A DNA stretch of 28,055 nt from an uncultured Chloroflexota bacterium (GTDB taxonomy: Bacteria; Chloroflexota; Dehalococcoidia; CAUJGQ01): assembly GCA_937879875.1 (NCBI GenBank), contig CALFMN010000040.1:1-28055 (forward strand), given 5' to 3'. Within the stretch, counting starts at the first letter, position 1, and each line of letters opens with the position of its first letter. This document shows positions 7,515-15,063 of the stretch, piece after piece. A program made the position numbers and the translations under genes. Under the pieces are notes generated by a model. The model was not told the origin of the DNA. It saw nothing but the letters and a program-made list of their open reading frames with translations, and did not search any database.

Positions 7515-9848
7515 GTGACCACTGCCGAGCATGCGGCCGGCCCCTTCCTGCACGCCCGCTGGTACGGCACGCCGATCAAGCGGCGCGAGGATCCCAAACT
7601 GATCACGGGCCACGGCATCTTCGTCGACGACATCACGCTGCCGGGCATGCTGCACATGGCCGTCGTACGCTCGCCCTACGCCCATGCGCACATCCGCGCG
7701 ATCGACGCCGCGCAAGCCCGGCGGATGCCCGGTGTCGTCGCCGTGATCACCGACCATGACTCTGACCCGGCGCGTGAGACGATCCCGCTCTTCCCGCCGA
7801 ACGCCGGCCCGAAGCAGCCGCCGCGCTTCCTGCTGGCACGCGACACGGTGCGCATGGTCGGCGAGCCGGTGGCCGTGGTGCTGGCCGAAACGCGCGCCCA
7901 GGCCGTCGATGCGGCCGAGGCTGTCGAGGCCGACTACGATCCACTGCCCGCAGTCGTCGACCCGGAGGCGGCGCTTGCTCCCGATGCGCCGCAGCTCTGG
8001 GAAGGCTTCCCCGGCAACACGCTCGTGCGCGATCTGCCCCACGGCAGCGGCGACATCGACGCCGCCTTCGCCCGGGCCGACGTGGTCGTGCGCCAGCGCA
8101 TGACCTGCCCGCGCCTGGCGCCCGCCGCGGTCGAGACCCGCGGTGTCGTTGTATCCTACCAGCCGTGGGAGAACACGCTGACGGTCTGGAGCACGACGCA
8201 GGCGCCGCACCGCATGCGCGGCGTGCTGGCGCGGCTGACGGATCTGGCGGAGGGTCGCATCCGCGTGATCGTGCCGGAGATGGGCGGCGGCTTCGGCGCG
8301 AAGGGCAATACCTACAACGAAGAGACGCTGGCCTGTCTGCTGAGCCGGCGCTTCGGGCGGCCGATCAAGTGGATCGAGCTGCGCGGCGAGTCGTTCTCCA
8401 CCACGCAGCACGGGCGGGGTCAAATCGGCTACGCCGAGCTGGCGGCGAAGCGCGACGGCACGCTGCTCGGCCTGAAGCTGCGCGTGATCGCCGACCTGGG
8501 CTACACCTGTAACATGATCACCGCCGGTTGGCCTCACCAGACCGTGCGTCTCGCCAATAACGTCTACCGTCTCGCGGCGGCGCAGGTCACGCTGACGGAA
8601 GTGTTCACCAACAAGCCGCCGACCGGCCCCTACCGCGGCGCCGGCCGGCCAGAAGCGGTCTATTTCATGGAGCGGGCGGTCGATCTGCTCGCGCACGAAC
8701 TGGCGATGGACCCGGCCGAGTTGCGCCGCAAGAACTTCATCCCCGCCGACGCCTTCCCGTACACGACCGTAACGGGGCTGACCTACGACAGCGGCGACTA
8801 CCGCAAGGCGCTCGACACGCTGCTGGCGCAGTGCGACTACGAGGCGCTGCTGCGCGAGCGCGATGCGGCGCGGGCCGAGGGCCGGCTCGTCGGCATCGGC
8901 CTTTCCAGCTACGTGGAGAGCACGGGCGGGCAGGTCGGCGGCTGGGAGTACGCCTCCGTGCGGGTCGACCGCTCCGGCGCCGTCGCGATCGCCACGGGCA
9001 TCTCGGCGCATGGCCAGGGGCACGAGACTACGCTCTCGCAGATCGCGGCCGAAGTGCTCGGCTTGCCGATGGACAGCGTCACGATCTACGAGGGCGACAC
9101 GGCGCTGGTGCCGGAGGGCACGGGCACGATGGGCAGCCGCAGCATGGTGATGGGCGGCTCCGCGGTCTACCTGGCGCTGCGCCAGATCGAGGAGAAGATG
9201 CGCCGCATCGCCGCGGACACGCTCGATGCCAACCCCGAGGATCTGCGCTTCGTCAACGGCCGCATCGAGCCGGTGGACGCGCCCGACCGCGGGTTGCGCT
9301 TCGCCCAGGTCGCGGCGCGGGCGTACGGCGGGTCGGCCGGGGGCGAGCCGGGTCTCGCGGCGGAGACGTTTTACCAGGGCGAGGGTACGACCTTCCCCTT
9401 CGGCGCGTATTTAGCGATGGTCGAGATCGACCGCGACACCGGCGCGACCAGCATCCAGCGCTTCGATGGGGTGGGCGACTGCGGCCCGGTGATCAACCCG
9501 CTGATCGTTGCCGGCCAGGTGCACGGTGGCATCGCCCAGGGCGTGGGCCAGGCGCTGCTGGAAGAAGTCGTCTACGACGAGACGGGCCAGTTGATCTCTG
9601 GCACGTTCATGGACTACGCCATGCCACAGGCCGAAACGCTGCCCCGGCTGACCATCGGTCATACGGTCACGCCCTCGCCGATCAACCCGCTGGGGCTGAA
9701 GGGCGTGGGCGAGGCGGGCACGATCGGCAGCGTGCCGGCGATCGCCAACGCGGTGATGGATGCGCTGGCGCCGCTGGGCGTGCGCCACATCGATCTGCCG
9801 CTCACCCCGCAGAAGGTGTGGCAGGCGATCCAGCAGGCGGGCGGATAG
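7515..9848 (+). CDS. Molybdopterin-binding subunit of a xanthine dehydrogenase/CO dehydrogenase-family hydroxylase (form II)
   Basis: Large catalytic subunit, 777 aa, close to the usual 770-810 aa of CoxL-type proteins. Residues about 15-130 form the Ald_Xan_dh_C a/b-hammerhead domain (GxPIKRREDPKLITGHGIFVDD start). The remainder is the two-part Moco-binding domain with MGGGFGAKGN and PYRGAGRPE (Tyr373-Arg378). The latter is the form-II motif, not the AYxCSFR of true CO dehydrogenase. GVGEAGTIG places the catalytic base at Glu733. The GTG start at 7515 has GAGAGG eight bases upstream. Enzymes of this family hydroxylate carbon centres of aldehydes or N-heterocycles using water. The FAD (CoxM) and 2Fe-2S (CoxS) subunits that normally complete the complex are not beside it, so they must be encoded elsewhere or the protein pairs with another set. 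Form-II proteins have no settled substrate. Confidence 0.92.
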   Translation: MTTAEHAAGPFLHARWYGTPIKRREDPKLITGHGIFVDDITLPGMLHMAVVRSPYAHAHIRAIDAAQARRMPGVVAVITDHDSDPARETIPLFPPNAGPKQPPRFLLARDTVRMVGEPVAVVLAETRAQAVDAAEAVEADYDPLPAVVDPEAALAPDAPQLWEGFPGNTLVRDLPHGSGDIDAAFARADVVVRQRMTCPRLAPAAVETRGVVVSYQPWENTLTVWSTTQAPHRMRGVLARLTDLAEGRIRVIVPEMGGGFGAKGNTYNEETLACLLSRRFGRPIKWIELRGESFSTTQHGRGQIGYAELAAKRDGTLLGLKLRVIADLGYTCNMITAGWPHQTVRLANNVYRLAAAQVTLTEVFTNKPPTGPYRGAGRPEAVYFMERAVDLLAHELAMDPAELRRKNFIPADAFPYTTVTGLTYDSGDYRKALDTLLAQCDYEALLRERDAARAEGRLVGIGLSSYVESTGGQVGGWEYASVRVDRSGAVAIATGISAHGQGHETTLSQIAAEVLGLPMDSVTIYEGDTALVPEGTGTMGSRSMVMGGSAVYLALRQIEEKMRRIAADTLDANPEDLRFVNGRIEPVDAPDRGLRFAQVAARAYGGSAGGEPGLAAETFYQGEGTTFPFGAYLAMVEIDRDTGATSIQRFDGVGDCGPVINPLIVAGQVHGGIAQGVGQALLEEVVYDETGQLISGTFMDYAMPQAETLPRLTIGHTVTPSPINPLGLKGVGEAGTIGSVPAIANAVMDALAPLGVRHIDLPLTPQKVWQAIQQAGG

Positions 9849-9850
9849 CG

Positions 9851-10080
9851 GCGGCCGGCCCTCTATCCCCCTTCCCCTTTCCCCCAATCCTGGGGGAAAG
9901 GGGCGATCCTGAGTGGAGCGCTCCGATGGGCGTCGGGTTGCCCGGGCCGATCGGGGGAACACTTTATGGTGACGCAGCAGCAGGGTTAACCGGTCCGGCT
10001 ACGGAACGCACTACGCCGGATCGTCTCCTTCCCCCAGGATTGGGAGAAGGAGACAGGAGAGGATGAGGGCCGACGGGCCG
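9851..10080. repeat. Dispersed paired-hairpin element, copy B
   Basis: The element lies between the convergent Mo-hydroxylase and folD genes. Its left hairpin is CCCCTTTCCCCC/GGGGGAAAGGGG (9874-9903, 12 perfect pairs, loop AATCCT). Its right hairpin is at 10023-10054 (12 of 13 pairs, loop AGGATT) and is an inverted relative of the left one. The ends are inverted: GGCCCTCTATCC at the left and GGATGAGGGCC at the right. The right part, from GGTTAACC through ACGGAACGCACTACGCCGG to the right hairpin, is almost identical to copy C at 14891-15062. Copy B carries about 50 extra bases in the middle, after GTCGGGTT. The hairpins could act as terminators for both genes. Confidence 0.85.
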
Positions 10081-10926
10081 TGCCGCCTGCACCGTGTTCT
10101 TCAGCAGCATGGCGATCGTGCAGGGGCCGACACCGCCCGGCACCGGCGTGATCAGCGAGGCCTTCGCCGCCACCTCGTCGAACGCAACGTCGCCCGTGAG
10201 GCGCCGGCCGTTGCGCGTGATCCCTACGTCCACGACCACGGCGCCGCGCTTCACCATGCTGCCGCGCAGCGTGAACTGCTCCGGCTTGCCCACTGCGACC
10301 ACGACGATATCGCTACCGCGGCAGATGCGCTCGATCTCGCGCGTGTGCTCGTGGCAGAGCGTCACGGTCGCGTTGCCGAATTCATGGTCCTGCACGAGCA
10401 GCGCGGCCAGCGGCAGGCCGACCACGATGCTGCGGTTCACGATCACGACGTGCTTACCGCAGGTAGCGACGCCGTGGTATTTGAACAGCTCGATGATCGC
10501 CGCGGGCGTGCACGGCCAAAATCTGGCCGATCCGTGGATCAGTCCGCCCATGTTGACGCTGCCTGTGCCGTCCACGTCTTTGCCGGGATCGATGCCGTCG
10601 AGCACCGCGAAGCGATCGATCTGTGCGGGTAACGGCAACTGGACCAGGATGCCGTGGATCGCGGGATTCGCGTTCCAGCGACAGATGAGCTGGTCGAGCT
10701 CGGCCTGCGCCACGCCGGCAGGTAAATCGACACGTACGCTCTTGATGCCGACCACCGCGCAGGCCTGCTGCTTGCGCTGCACGTAGATCTGGCTGGCTGG
10801 GTCGTCGCCCACGAGGCACACGGCCAGGCAGGGCTCAACACCGCCGGCACGCAGCGCGGCCACGTCCTTGCGCACCTGGTGGCGCAGGTGGCTGGCGACC
10901 AGCGAACCTTTAATCAGTTCAGCCAT
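9964..10926 (-). CDS. folD: Bifunctional methylenetetrahydrofolate dehydrogenase / methenyltetrahydrofolate cyclohydrolase
   Basis: Cytosolic FolD interconverts 5,10-methylene-, methenyl- and 10-formyl-tetrahydrofolate with NADP. The N-terminal catalytic domain shows GDDPASQIYVQRKQQAC with the catalytic Lys52, and VQLPLP, GKDVDG and CTPAAIIEL motifs follow. The Rossmann part has VIVNRSIVVGLPLA, where GRS of most homologues is NRS, and the signature PGGVGPCTIAMLLKNT is near the end. The canonical protein would stop at about residue 283. Here a further 37 residues (PVGPHPLLSP onward) are encoded entirely by repeat copy B, giving 320 aa. The ATG at 10926 is 32 bp after the metF stop; only a weak GAGAA precedes it, so translational coupling is likely. 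A much longer upstream open frame runs through metF and is spurious. Confidence 0.95.
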   Translation of the reverse strand: MAELIKGSLVASHLRHQVRKDVAALRAGGVEPCLAVCLVGDDPASQIYVQRKQQACAVVGIKSVRVDLPAGVAQAELDQLICRWNANPAIHGILVQLPLPAQIDRFAVLDGIDPGKDVDGTGSVNMGGLIHGSARFWPCTPAAIIELFKYHGVATCGKHVVIVNRSIVVGLPLAALLVQDHEFGNATVTLCHEHTREIERICRGSDIVVVAVGKPEQFTLRGSMVKRGAVVVDVGITRNGRRLTGDVAFDEVAAKASLITPVPGGVGPCTIAMLLKNTVQAARPVGPHPLLSPSPNPGGRRRSGVVRSVAGPVNPAAASP

Positions 10927-10958
10927 CGTTCTCGACGATTCATGCTCGCGTGCGCGGT

Positions 10959-11873
10959 TCAGATCGCGTCGACCACGCGGCGCACGCCGTCGCTCCAGCC
11001 GAAGCTCATCAGGTGCACGCCGTCCACGCCGGGGATCGCCCGCAGTTCGTGTAACAGTTCGGCGGCGATCTGCACGCCTGCCTCGGCCGGGTCGGCGGCG
11101 CTTTCGAGACGCTGCATGACCCGGTCTGGCACCGTGACGCCGGGCACGTGATCGTTCAGGTAATGCGCCATCGTCGGGCGGCGCAGCACCGCGACGCCCG
11201 CGAGGATGCGCACGCGCTCCACGAGGCCGGCGCCGCGCAGCAGCTCGATCCAGTTCGCAAAGGCGCCCGCGTCCAGGGTGATCTGCGTCTGCACGAACTC
11301 GGCGCCGGCCTCGATCTTGGCATTCAGGCGCGGGATCGAGCGCTCTCCGTCCGCGGGATTCTCGACCCCGCCCACCAGCAGATCGGGCGGCCGTGCGATC
11401 GGATCGCCGGACATGAAGCGCCCCTGGCAGAGGCCGCGTACGGCTGCCATCAACTCGGTCGAACTGACGTCGAGCACGGCCTTCGCCTCGGGGTGGTTGC
11501 CCACGCCAGGCGGATCGCCCGTCATGCAGACGATGCCGGCGGCGCCGACCGCCGCGGCGCCGAGCGCGTCCGACTGCAGGGCGATGCGGTTGCGATCGCG
11601 GCAGGTGAGCTGCGCCAGCGGCACGAGGCCGGCGCGGGCCACCAGCGCCGCGGCCGCGATCGGGCTCATGCGCACCTTCGCGGCGGAATTGTCGGTGCAG
11701 TTGACGGCGTCCACATAGGGGCCGTAGGCGCGGGCCTGCCGTTCGAGGTGTGCCGCGGAGGCGTCGCTGGGCGAGTCCAGCTCCGCGGTAATCACGAAGC
11801 GGCTGGAGGAGAAGGCCGCGCGCAGGCGCGCCGCTGCCGCCACGAGCGCCGGCTGGGCCGTTGACTGCGCCAT
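10959..11873 (-). CDS. metF: 5,10-methylenetetrahydrofolate reductase
   Basis: A 304-aa flavoprotein of the MetF family, which interconverts methylene- and methyl-tetrahydrofolate. All expected active-site features are present. Glu31 lies in VITAELDSP, the block QLTCRDRNRIALQSD (88-102) is intact, Asp120 lies in MTGDPPG, and Gln197 lies in FVQTQIT at the position of E. coli Gln183. The ATG at 11873 has AGGAGGAGG nine bases upstream; the longer frame to 11936 is not needed. folD follows after 32 bp, giving a metF-folD transcription unit like those of methylotrophic and demethylating bacteria. It contrasts with the degenerate MTHFR-like half of the fusion protein at 4169-6079 and may be the functional reductase of this region. 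Direction in vivo (methyl synthesis or methyl oxidation) cannot be read from sequence. Confidence 0.93.
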   Translation of the reverse strand: MAQSTAQPALVAAAARLRAAFSSSRFVITAELDSPSDASAAHLERQARAYGPYVDAVNCTDNSAAKVRMSPIAAAALVARAGLVPLAQLTCRDRNRIALQSDALGAAAVGAAGIVCMTGDPPGVGNHPEAKAVLDVSSTELMAAVRGLCQGRFMSGDPIARPPDLLVGGVENPADGERSIPRLNAKIEAGAEFVQTQITLDAGAFANWIELLRGAGLVERVRILAGVAVLRRPTMAHYLNDHVPGVTVPDRVMQRLESAADPAEAGVQIAAELLHELRAIPGVDGVHLMSFGWSDGVRRVVDAI

Positions 11874-12225
11874 GCTGGAATGTCCTCCTCCTGCCGGAAG
11901 CCGACCGCCACGCAGCCGCGTGCGTCGCTGTACCATTCTTGGTTGCCGCGCCGGCCGCGATCATCGGTGCTGCACGACGAACTGTGCGCGCGGGCGCTTG
12001 TGCGGCGGCTACAGGACGGCCGCGGCGGCGCGCTCGGCCGCGCACGAGGCGTTTGCGGCGGTTGTGAGCGCTCCACAAGCGGGCCGGCAACCGCTTTGGC
12101 GCTGGCGACCGATGCGTCGGACGGCGCCGTTGCACCAGAATGACGGCACGCCGAAGCCGCTGCTCGACATGGGCTCCGCTCGGACGCTCGTGCAGGTGCG
12201 CTGGGGCAGCGTGCGCGGGGCCGCG
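11874..12225. promoter_or_regulatory. Divergent intergenic region, metF / methyltransferase
   Basis: About 350 bp lie between the metF start and the conservative start of the methyltransferase gene. The methyltransferase frame is open across this whole stretch, with in-frame ATGs at 12112 and 12169, but the translation (Arg/Pro/Ala-rich) looks non-coding before about 12170. A true promoter pair must lie here; nothing matching -35/-10 consensus stood out in this GC-rich sequence. Confidence 0.3.
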
Positions 12226-13758
12226 ATGCAGATCGTGATTCGATCGACGGACAGGTTGCGCGGGCCGAAAGCCCTCGATCTGGGGCCGGTGTTCGGCGCG
12301 CTGCTGGCTGCCGCTCAGGAATCCCCGCTGGACCTGGCGCGGCTGCGGGTGGTGGGCGACTGGGTGCAGTACAAGCAGAACTTCCGCGAGCCCGTGGACG
12401 CGCGCCTGATCTGCCCCACCGCTACGGCCTCGGCCCGCGCCTACCGCGCCGGACTGGATGCCGAGGCCGAAGCAGGGACGGACATTAGCGCCAGCGGCCT
12501 GGAGCTCGGCGTCGATCTGCGCCGGGCAAACGCCGCGGACCTCCCTGACTTGTTCCGCCAGGCGCTGAGCCTCGGCGGCGACGGGCAGGAGCACGACCGC
12601 TGCCGCCTCTACCTCGAAGCCTGGGGGCCGGAAAGCGCGAGCTGCATCTGGGCCTTCAATGCCCTGTACTGGTCTGCGCTCGGACTCTGGGAGCAGGCGA
12701 CCGGCAACGAATACGAGCAGGCGCTGCCCAAAGGCGAGAGCGACGCCCGCAACGTCGCCGCCGCGCGCGATCTGATCTTGGAGCTATTCCGGGTGTGGGA
12801 CGACCTGGCGGCGCAGCACGCGCTGCCGGAAGACCTGTACATCCTGGAGCTGGGCGTCGGCAACGGCAACCAGGCGCGCGTCTGGTTGGACGAGTTCGTG
12901 CGCATGGACCGCGAGCGCAACGGCGGCGCCTACTACCGGCGGCTGCACTACCTGATGGGCGACTACTCACCGCACGTGCTCGAACGGGCGCGGGCCAACG
13001 TCAGCAGCCACGCGGAGCATGTCAGCAGCCTGGTGCTGGATGCCCGCGCCCTGACACAGACACTGCGCTTCCTCTCCTACAAGGCGTTCCTTATCTATAT
13101 CTCCAACGTTTACGACAACCTGCCCACGGACGAGATCGTGCGGCTGGGCGGCCATCTCTTCCGCGTCGAGGTGCGCACATTCATCGCCGGCGCGACGGCG
13201 GAGCGGCTGGCGGCCCAGGTCGGTATCACTCCGGCTGAGCTGCGTGATCTCGTCGGCCGTCTGCTGCACCTTGGGCCGGCGCTGCTTGCCGAGGCAGCAG
13301 CCGAGCGCTTCCACGGCGATCCGCTCGCCGCTGTGGCGCTGTGGCGGGCGCTGTGGGAGGCGCTGCGGCTGGAAGAGCGCTACGTGCCGATCGAAGAGCT
13401 GGATACCTACGAGGTGGCGCCCGGTATCAGCGGTGAGATCCTCCGCCCGATCGTCGAGGCCAACGGCGACGTGCGCATGCACGTCAGCAACGGCGCCGCG
13501 GCCAGTTTCGCCGACTCGATGCCGTTGCTGCATCCCTTCGGCGTCTTGCAGTGCCACGATCTGTTCGTGACCGACATCGACCAGTATCAGAGCGGCTTCC
13601 GCGGACCGGGAAAGTACGACGGCTCGGTGGTGAACTGGGTCAACGGGCCGGTGCTCGCGGCGATCGGCCGGCGGCGCGGATTCGACGTGCAGTTCCGCCG
13701 CTTCGCCCACCGGGCGGGCTCGAACGTGCTGACCCTGACGGCGCGCGTGCGCGAATAG
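12226..13758 (+). CDS. Class I SAM-dependent methyltransferase-like protein, unknown substrate
   Basis: A 510-aa protein from the chosen ATG. Its centre has a Rossmann methyltransferase motif I, ILELGVGNGN (residues 206-215). A following strand, LHYLMGDYSPHVLERARANV, matches motif II-like acidic/aromatic SAM-binding segments, then comes a VLDARAL segment and a hydrophobic strand with ISNVYDNLP (motif IV-like). The 200-residue N-terminal region and the C-terminal region (LLHPFGVLQCHDLFVTD, VVNWVNGP, GRRRGFDVQF) are not ones I recognise; the outline is reminiscent of MidA/NDUFAF7 arginine methyltransferases but is not a confident match. The start is uncertain: no good ribosome site precedes 12226, 12169 or 12112. 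It is followed by a core MetE gene on the same strand (19-91 bp gap depending on start), suggesting a shared methyl-group role. Confidence 0.7.
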   Translation: MQIVIRSTDRLRGPKALDLGPVFGALLAAAQESPLDLARLRVVGDWVQYKQNFREPVDARLICPTATASARAYRAGLDAEAEAGTDISASGLELGVDLRRANAADLPDLFRQALSLGGDGQEHDRCRLYLEAWGPESASCIWAFNALYWSALGLWEQATGNEYEQALPKGESDARNVAAARDLILELFRVWDDLAAQHALPEDLYILELGVGNGNQARVWLDEFVRMDRERNGGAYYRRLHYLMGDYSPHVLERARANVSSHAEHVSSLVLDARALTQTLRFLSYKAFLIYISNVYDNLPTDEIVRLGGHLFRVEVRTFIAGATAERLAAQVGITPAELRDLVGRLLHLGPALLAEAAAERFHGDPLAAVALWRALWEALRLEERYVPIEELDTYEVAPGISGEILRPIVEANGDVRMHVSNGAAASFADSMPLLHPFGVLQCHDLFVTDIDQYQSGFRGPGKYDGSVVNWVNGPVLAAIGRRRGFDVQFRRFAHRAGSNVLTLTARVRE

Positions 13759-13849
13759 CGAGAATCGATCGACCGCCGTGGCGCGCGATCTCCCACTGCA
13801 AGCGCTTCCCGACGGGGCCGGCAACGGTGCGGCCACGGCTGCACGGCTG

Positions 13850-14881
13850 ATGACGCCGCTCGCCACGTCCGTGGTCGGCTCGTACTCGGTGCCGGAGTGG
13901 CTGGAGCGCCTGAAGACCGACTACTATCAGCGGCGCATCAGCGGCGCCTATCTCGCGGAGATCCACGACGTGGCCATCAAGGCAGCGCTCAAGGATCAGG
14001 AGCGGGCAGGCATCGACGTGGTCTCCGATGGCGAGCTGCGCCGCGACAACGACGTGGACTACTTCCTGGCGCGCATGCCCGGCGTCGAGATTCCGCACCG
14101 CGCGAAGGACTTCTACTACGACTACTACGAGGCGCGGGTCACGCACCCGCTGCCCGAACTGGACCCGGCCGGCCCGCCGCCGTTGGGACTGCTCGACGAC
14201 TTCTTGTTCACCAGGCAGTACACCGACCGGCCGATCAAGTTCTCGCTGACGGGGCCGTTCTCGCTCTCGCGGCGCGTGCGCAACGAGTGCTACGGCGACG
14301 AGGCCGAGCTGGTGCTGGCCTTCGCCCGCACGCTGAATCGCGAGGCCCGCGCCCTCGCCGCGGCGGGCGTTGCGGTCTTGCAGGTCGATGAGCCGTTTTT
14401 GGCGGGGTATCGCGATCGCGCCGGCCTGGCCGTGCAGGCGCTAAACGTCGTCTTCGAGGGCGTCGATCCGCGTACCACACTGCGCGCGGTGCATGTTTGC
14501 TACGGCAACCGCTACGCCAGGCCGCTCTGGGAAGGACAGTACGACTTTCTCTTCCCGGCGATTCTGGACGCGCACGTCGACCAGGTCGTGCTGGAGTTCG
14601 CGCGCAAGGGCTACGACGATCTGGAGCTGTTCCGGCGGTACCCGGACACATCCTTCACGCTCGGTCTGGGCGTGATCGACGTGAAGAGCCACGAGGTTGA
14701 GACGCCGGAGCTGATCGCGGCGCGCGTGCGGCGGGCGCTGCAGGTGCTGCCGCCGCAGCGGTTGATGGTGAACCCGGACTGCGGGCTCCGCCACCTCCCG
14801 TCCGACGTGGCGCGGGCCAAGCTCCAGGCGCTGACGGTCGGCACCGCGTTGGTGCGGCGCGAGCTGCCGGGCGATGGCTGA
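13850..14881 (+). CDS. Core MetE-type (cobalamin-independent methionine synthase C-terminal domain) methyltransferase
   Basis: A 343-aa single-barrel protein equivalent to the catalytic C-terminal half of MetE. It begins TSVVGSYSVPEWL, as in MetE-like proteins, and has the DGELRRD motif. All four zinc ligands are in place: His215 and Cys217 (VHVCYGN), Glu249 (VLEFARK) and Cys311 (NPDCGLR). It lacks the N-terminal half that full MetE uses to handle polyglutamyl methyl-folate. Known core MetE proteins (the Mes groups, including one from Dehalococcoides) take methyl groups from methylcobalamin, corrinoid protein or other donors. A homocysteine acceptor is likely and the donor is unknown. A GTG at 13778 would add 24 Ala/Gly-rich residues and shorten the gap to the upstream methyltransferase to 19 bp; neither start has a strong ribosome site. 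Confidence 0.88.
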   Translation: MTPLATSVVGSYSVPEWLERLKTDYYQRRISGAYLAEIHDVAIKAALKDQERAGIDVVSDGELRRDNDVDYFLARMPGVEIPHRAKDFYYDYYEARVTHPLPELDPAGPPPLGLLDDFLFTRQYTDRPIKFSLTGPFSLSRRVRNECYGDEAELVLAFARTLNREARALAAAGVAVLQVDEPFLAGYRDRAGLAVQALNVVFEGVDPRTTLRAVHVCYGNRYARPLWEGQYDFLFPAILDAHVDQVVLEFARKGYDDLELFRRYPDTSFTLGLGVIDVKSHEVETPELIAARVRRALQVLPPQRLMVNPDCGLRHLPSDVARAKLQALTVGTALVRRELPGDG

Positions 14882-14890
14882 GCGCGGCGC

Positions 14891-15062
14891 CGTCGGCCCT
14901 CACCCCCGTCCCCTTGCCCAATCCTGGGCGAGGGGCGATCGTGCGGAGCACGGCTCGGACGGCGTCGGGTTAACCGTACCGGCCACGGAACGCACTACGC
15001 CGGATCGTCTCCTTCCCTCCAGGATTGGGGGAAGGAGAAAAGAGAGGATGAGGGCCGGCCGG
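14891..15062. repeat. Dispersed paired-hairpin element, copy C
   Basis: The element lies between the convergent core MetE and PucR-type genes. The left hairpin is CCCCTTGCCC/GGGCGAGGGG (14910-14935, 10 pairs including one T-G wobble, loop AATCCT). The right hairpin is at 15008-15038 (12 pairs with one bulged T, loop AGGATT). The ends are GTCGGCCCTCACC on the left and GGATGAGGGCCGGC on the right, an imperfect terminal inverted repeat. Compared with copy B, stem bases differ but pairing is kept, while the middle (GTTAACCG, ACGGAACGCACTACGCCGG) is nearly identical. That pattern suggests selection on the folded form or recent spread. Confidence 0.85.
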
Positions 15063-15063
15063 C

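Noticed and set aside
7428..9023. 531-codon minus-strand frame opposite the Mo-hydroxylase
   Set aside because: The plus-strand protein is complete and recognisable; the antisense product has no motif and is a codon-bias artefact.
10927..12594. Upstream extension of the folD frame to give an 876-aa protein
   Set aside because: The extra residues overlap metF out of frame and are Arg/Pro-rich; FolD starts normally at 10926.
13778..13849. N-terminal extension of the core MetE from GTG 13778
   Set aside because: It adds Ala/Gly-rich residues absent from the family, and neither start has a good ribosome site; kept only as an alternative.
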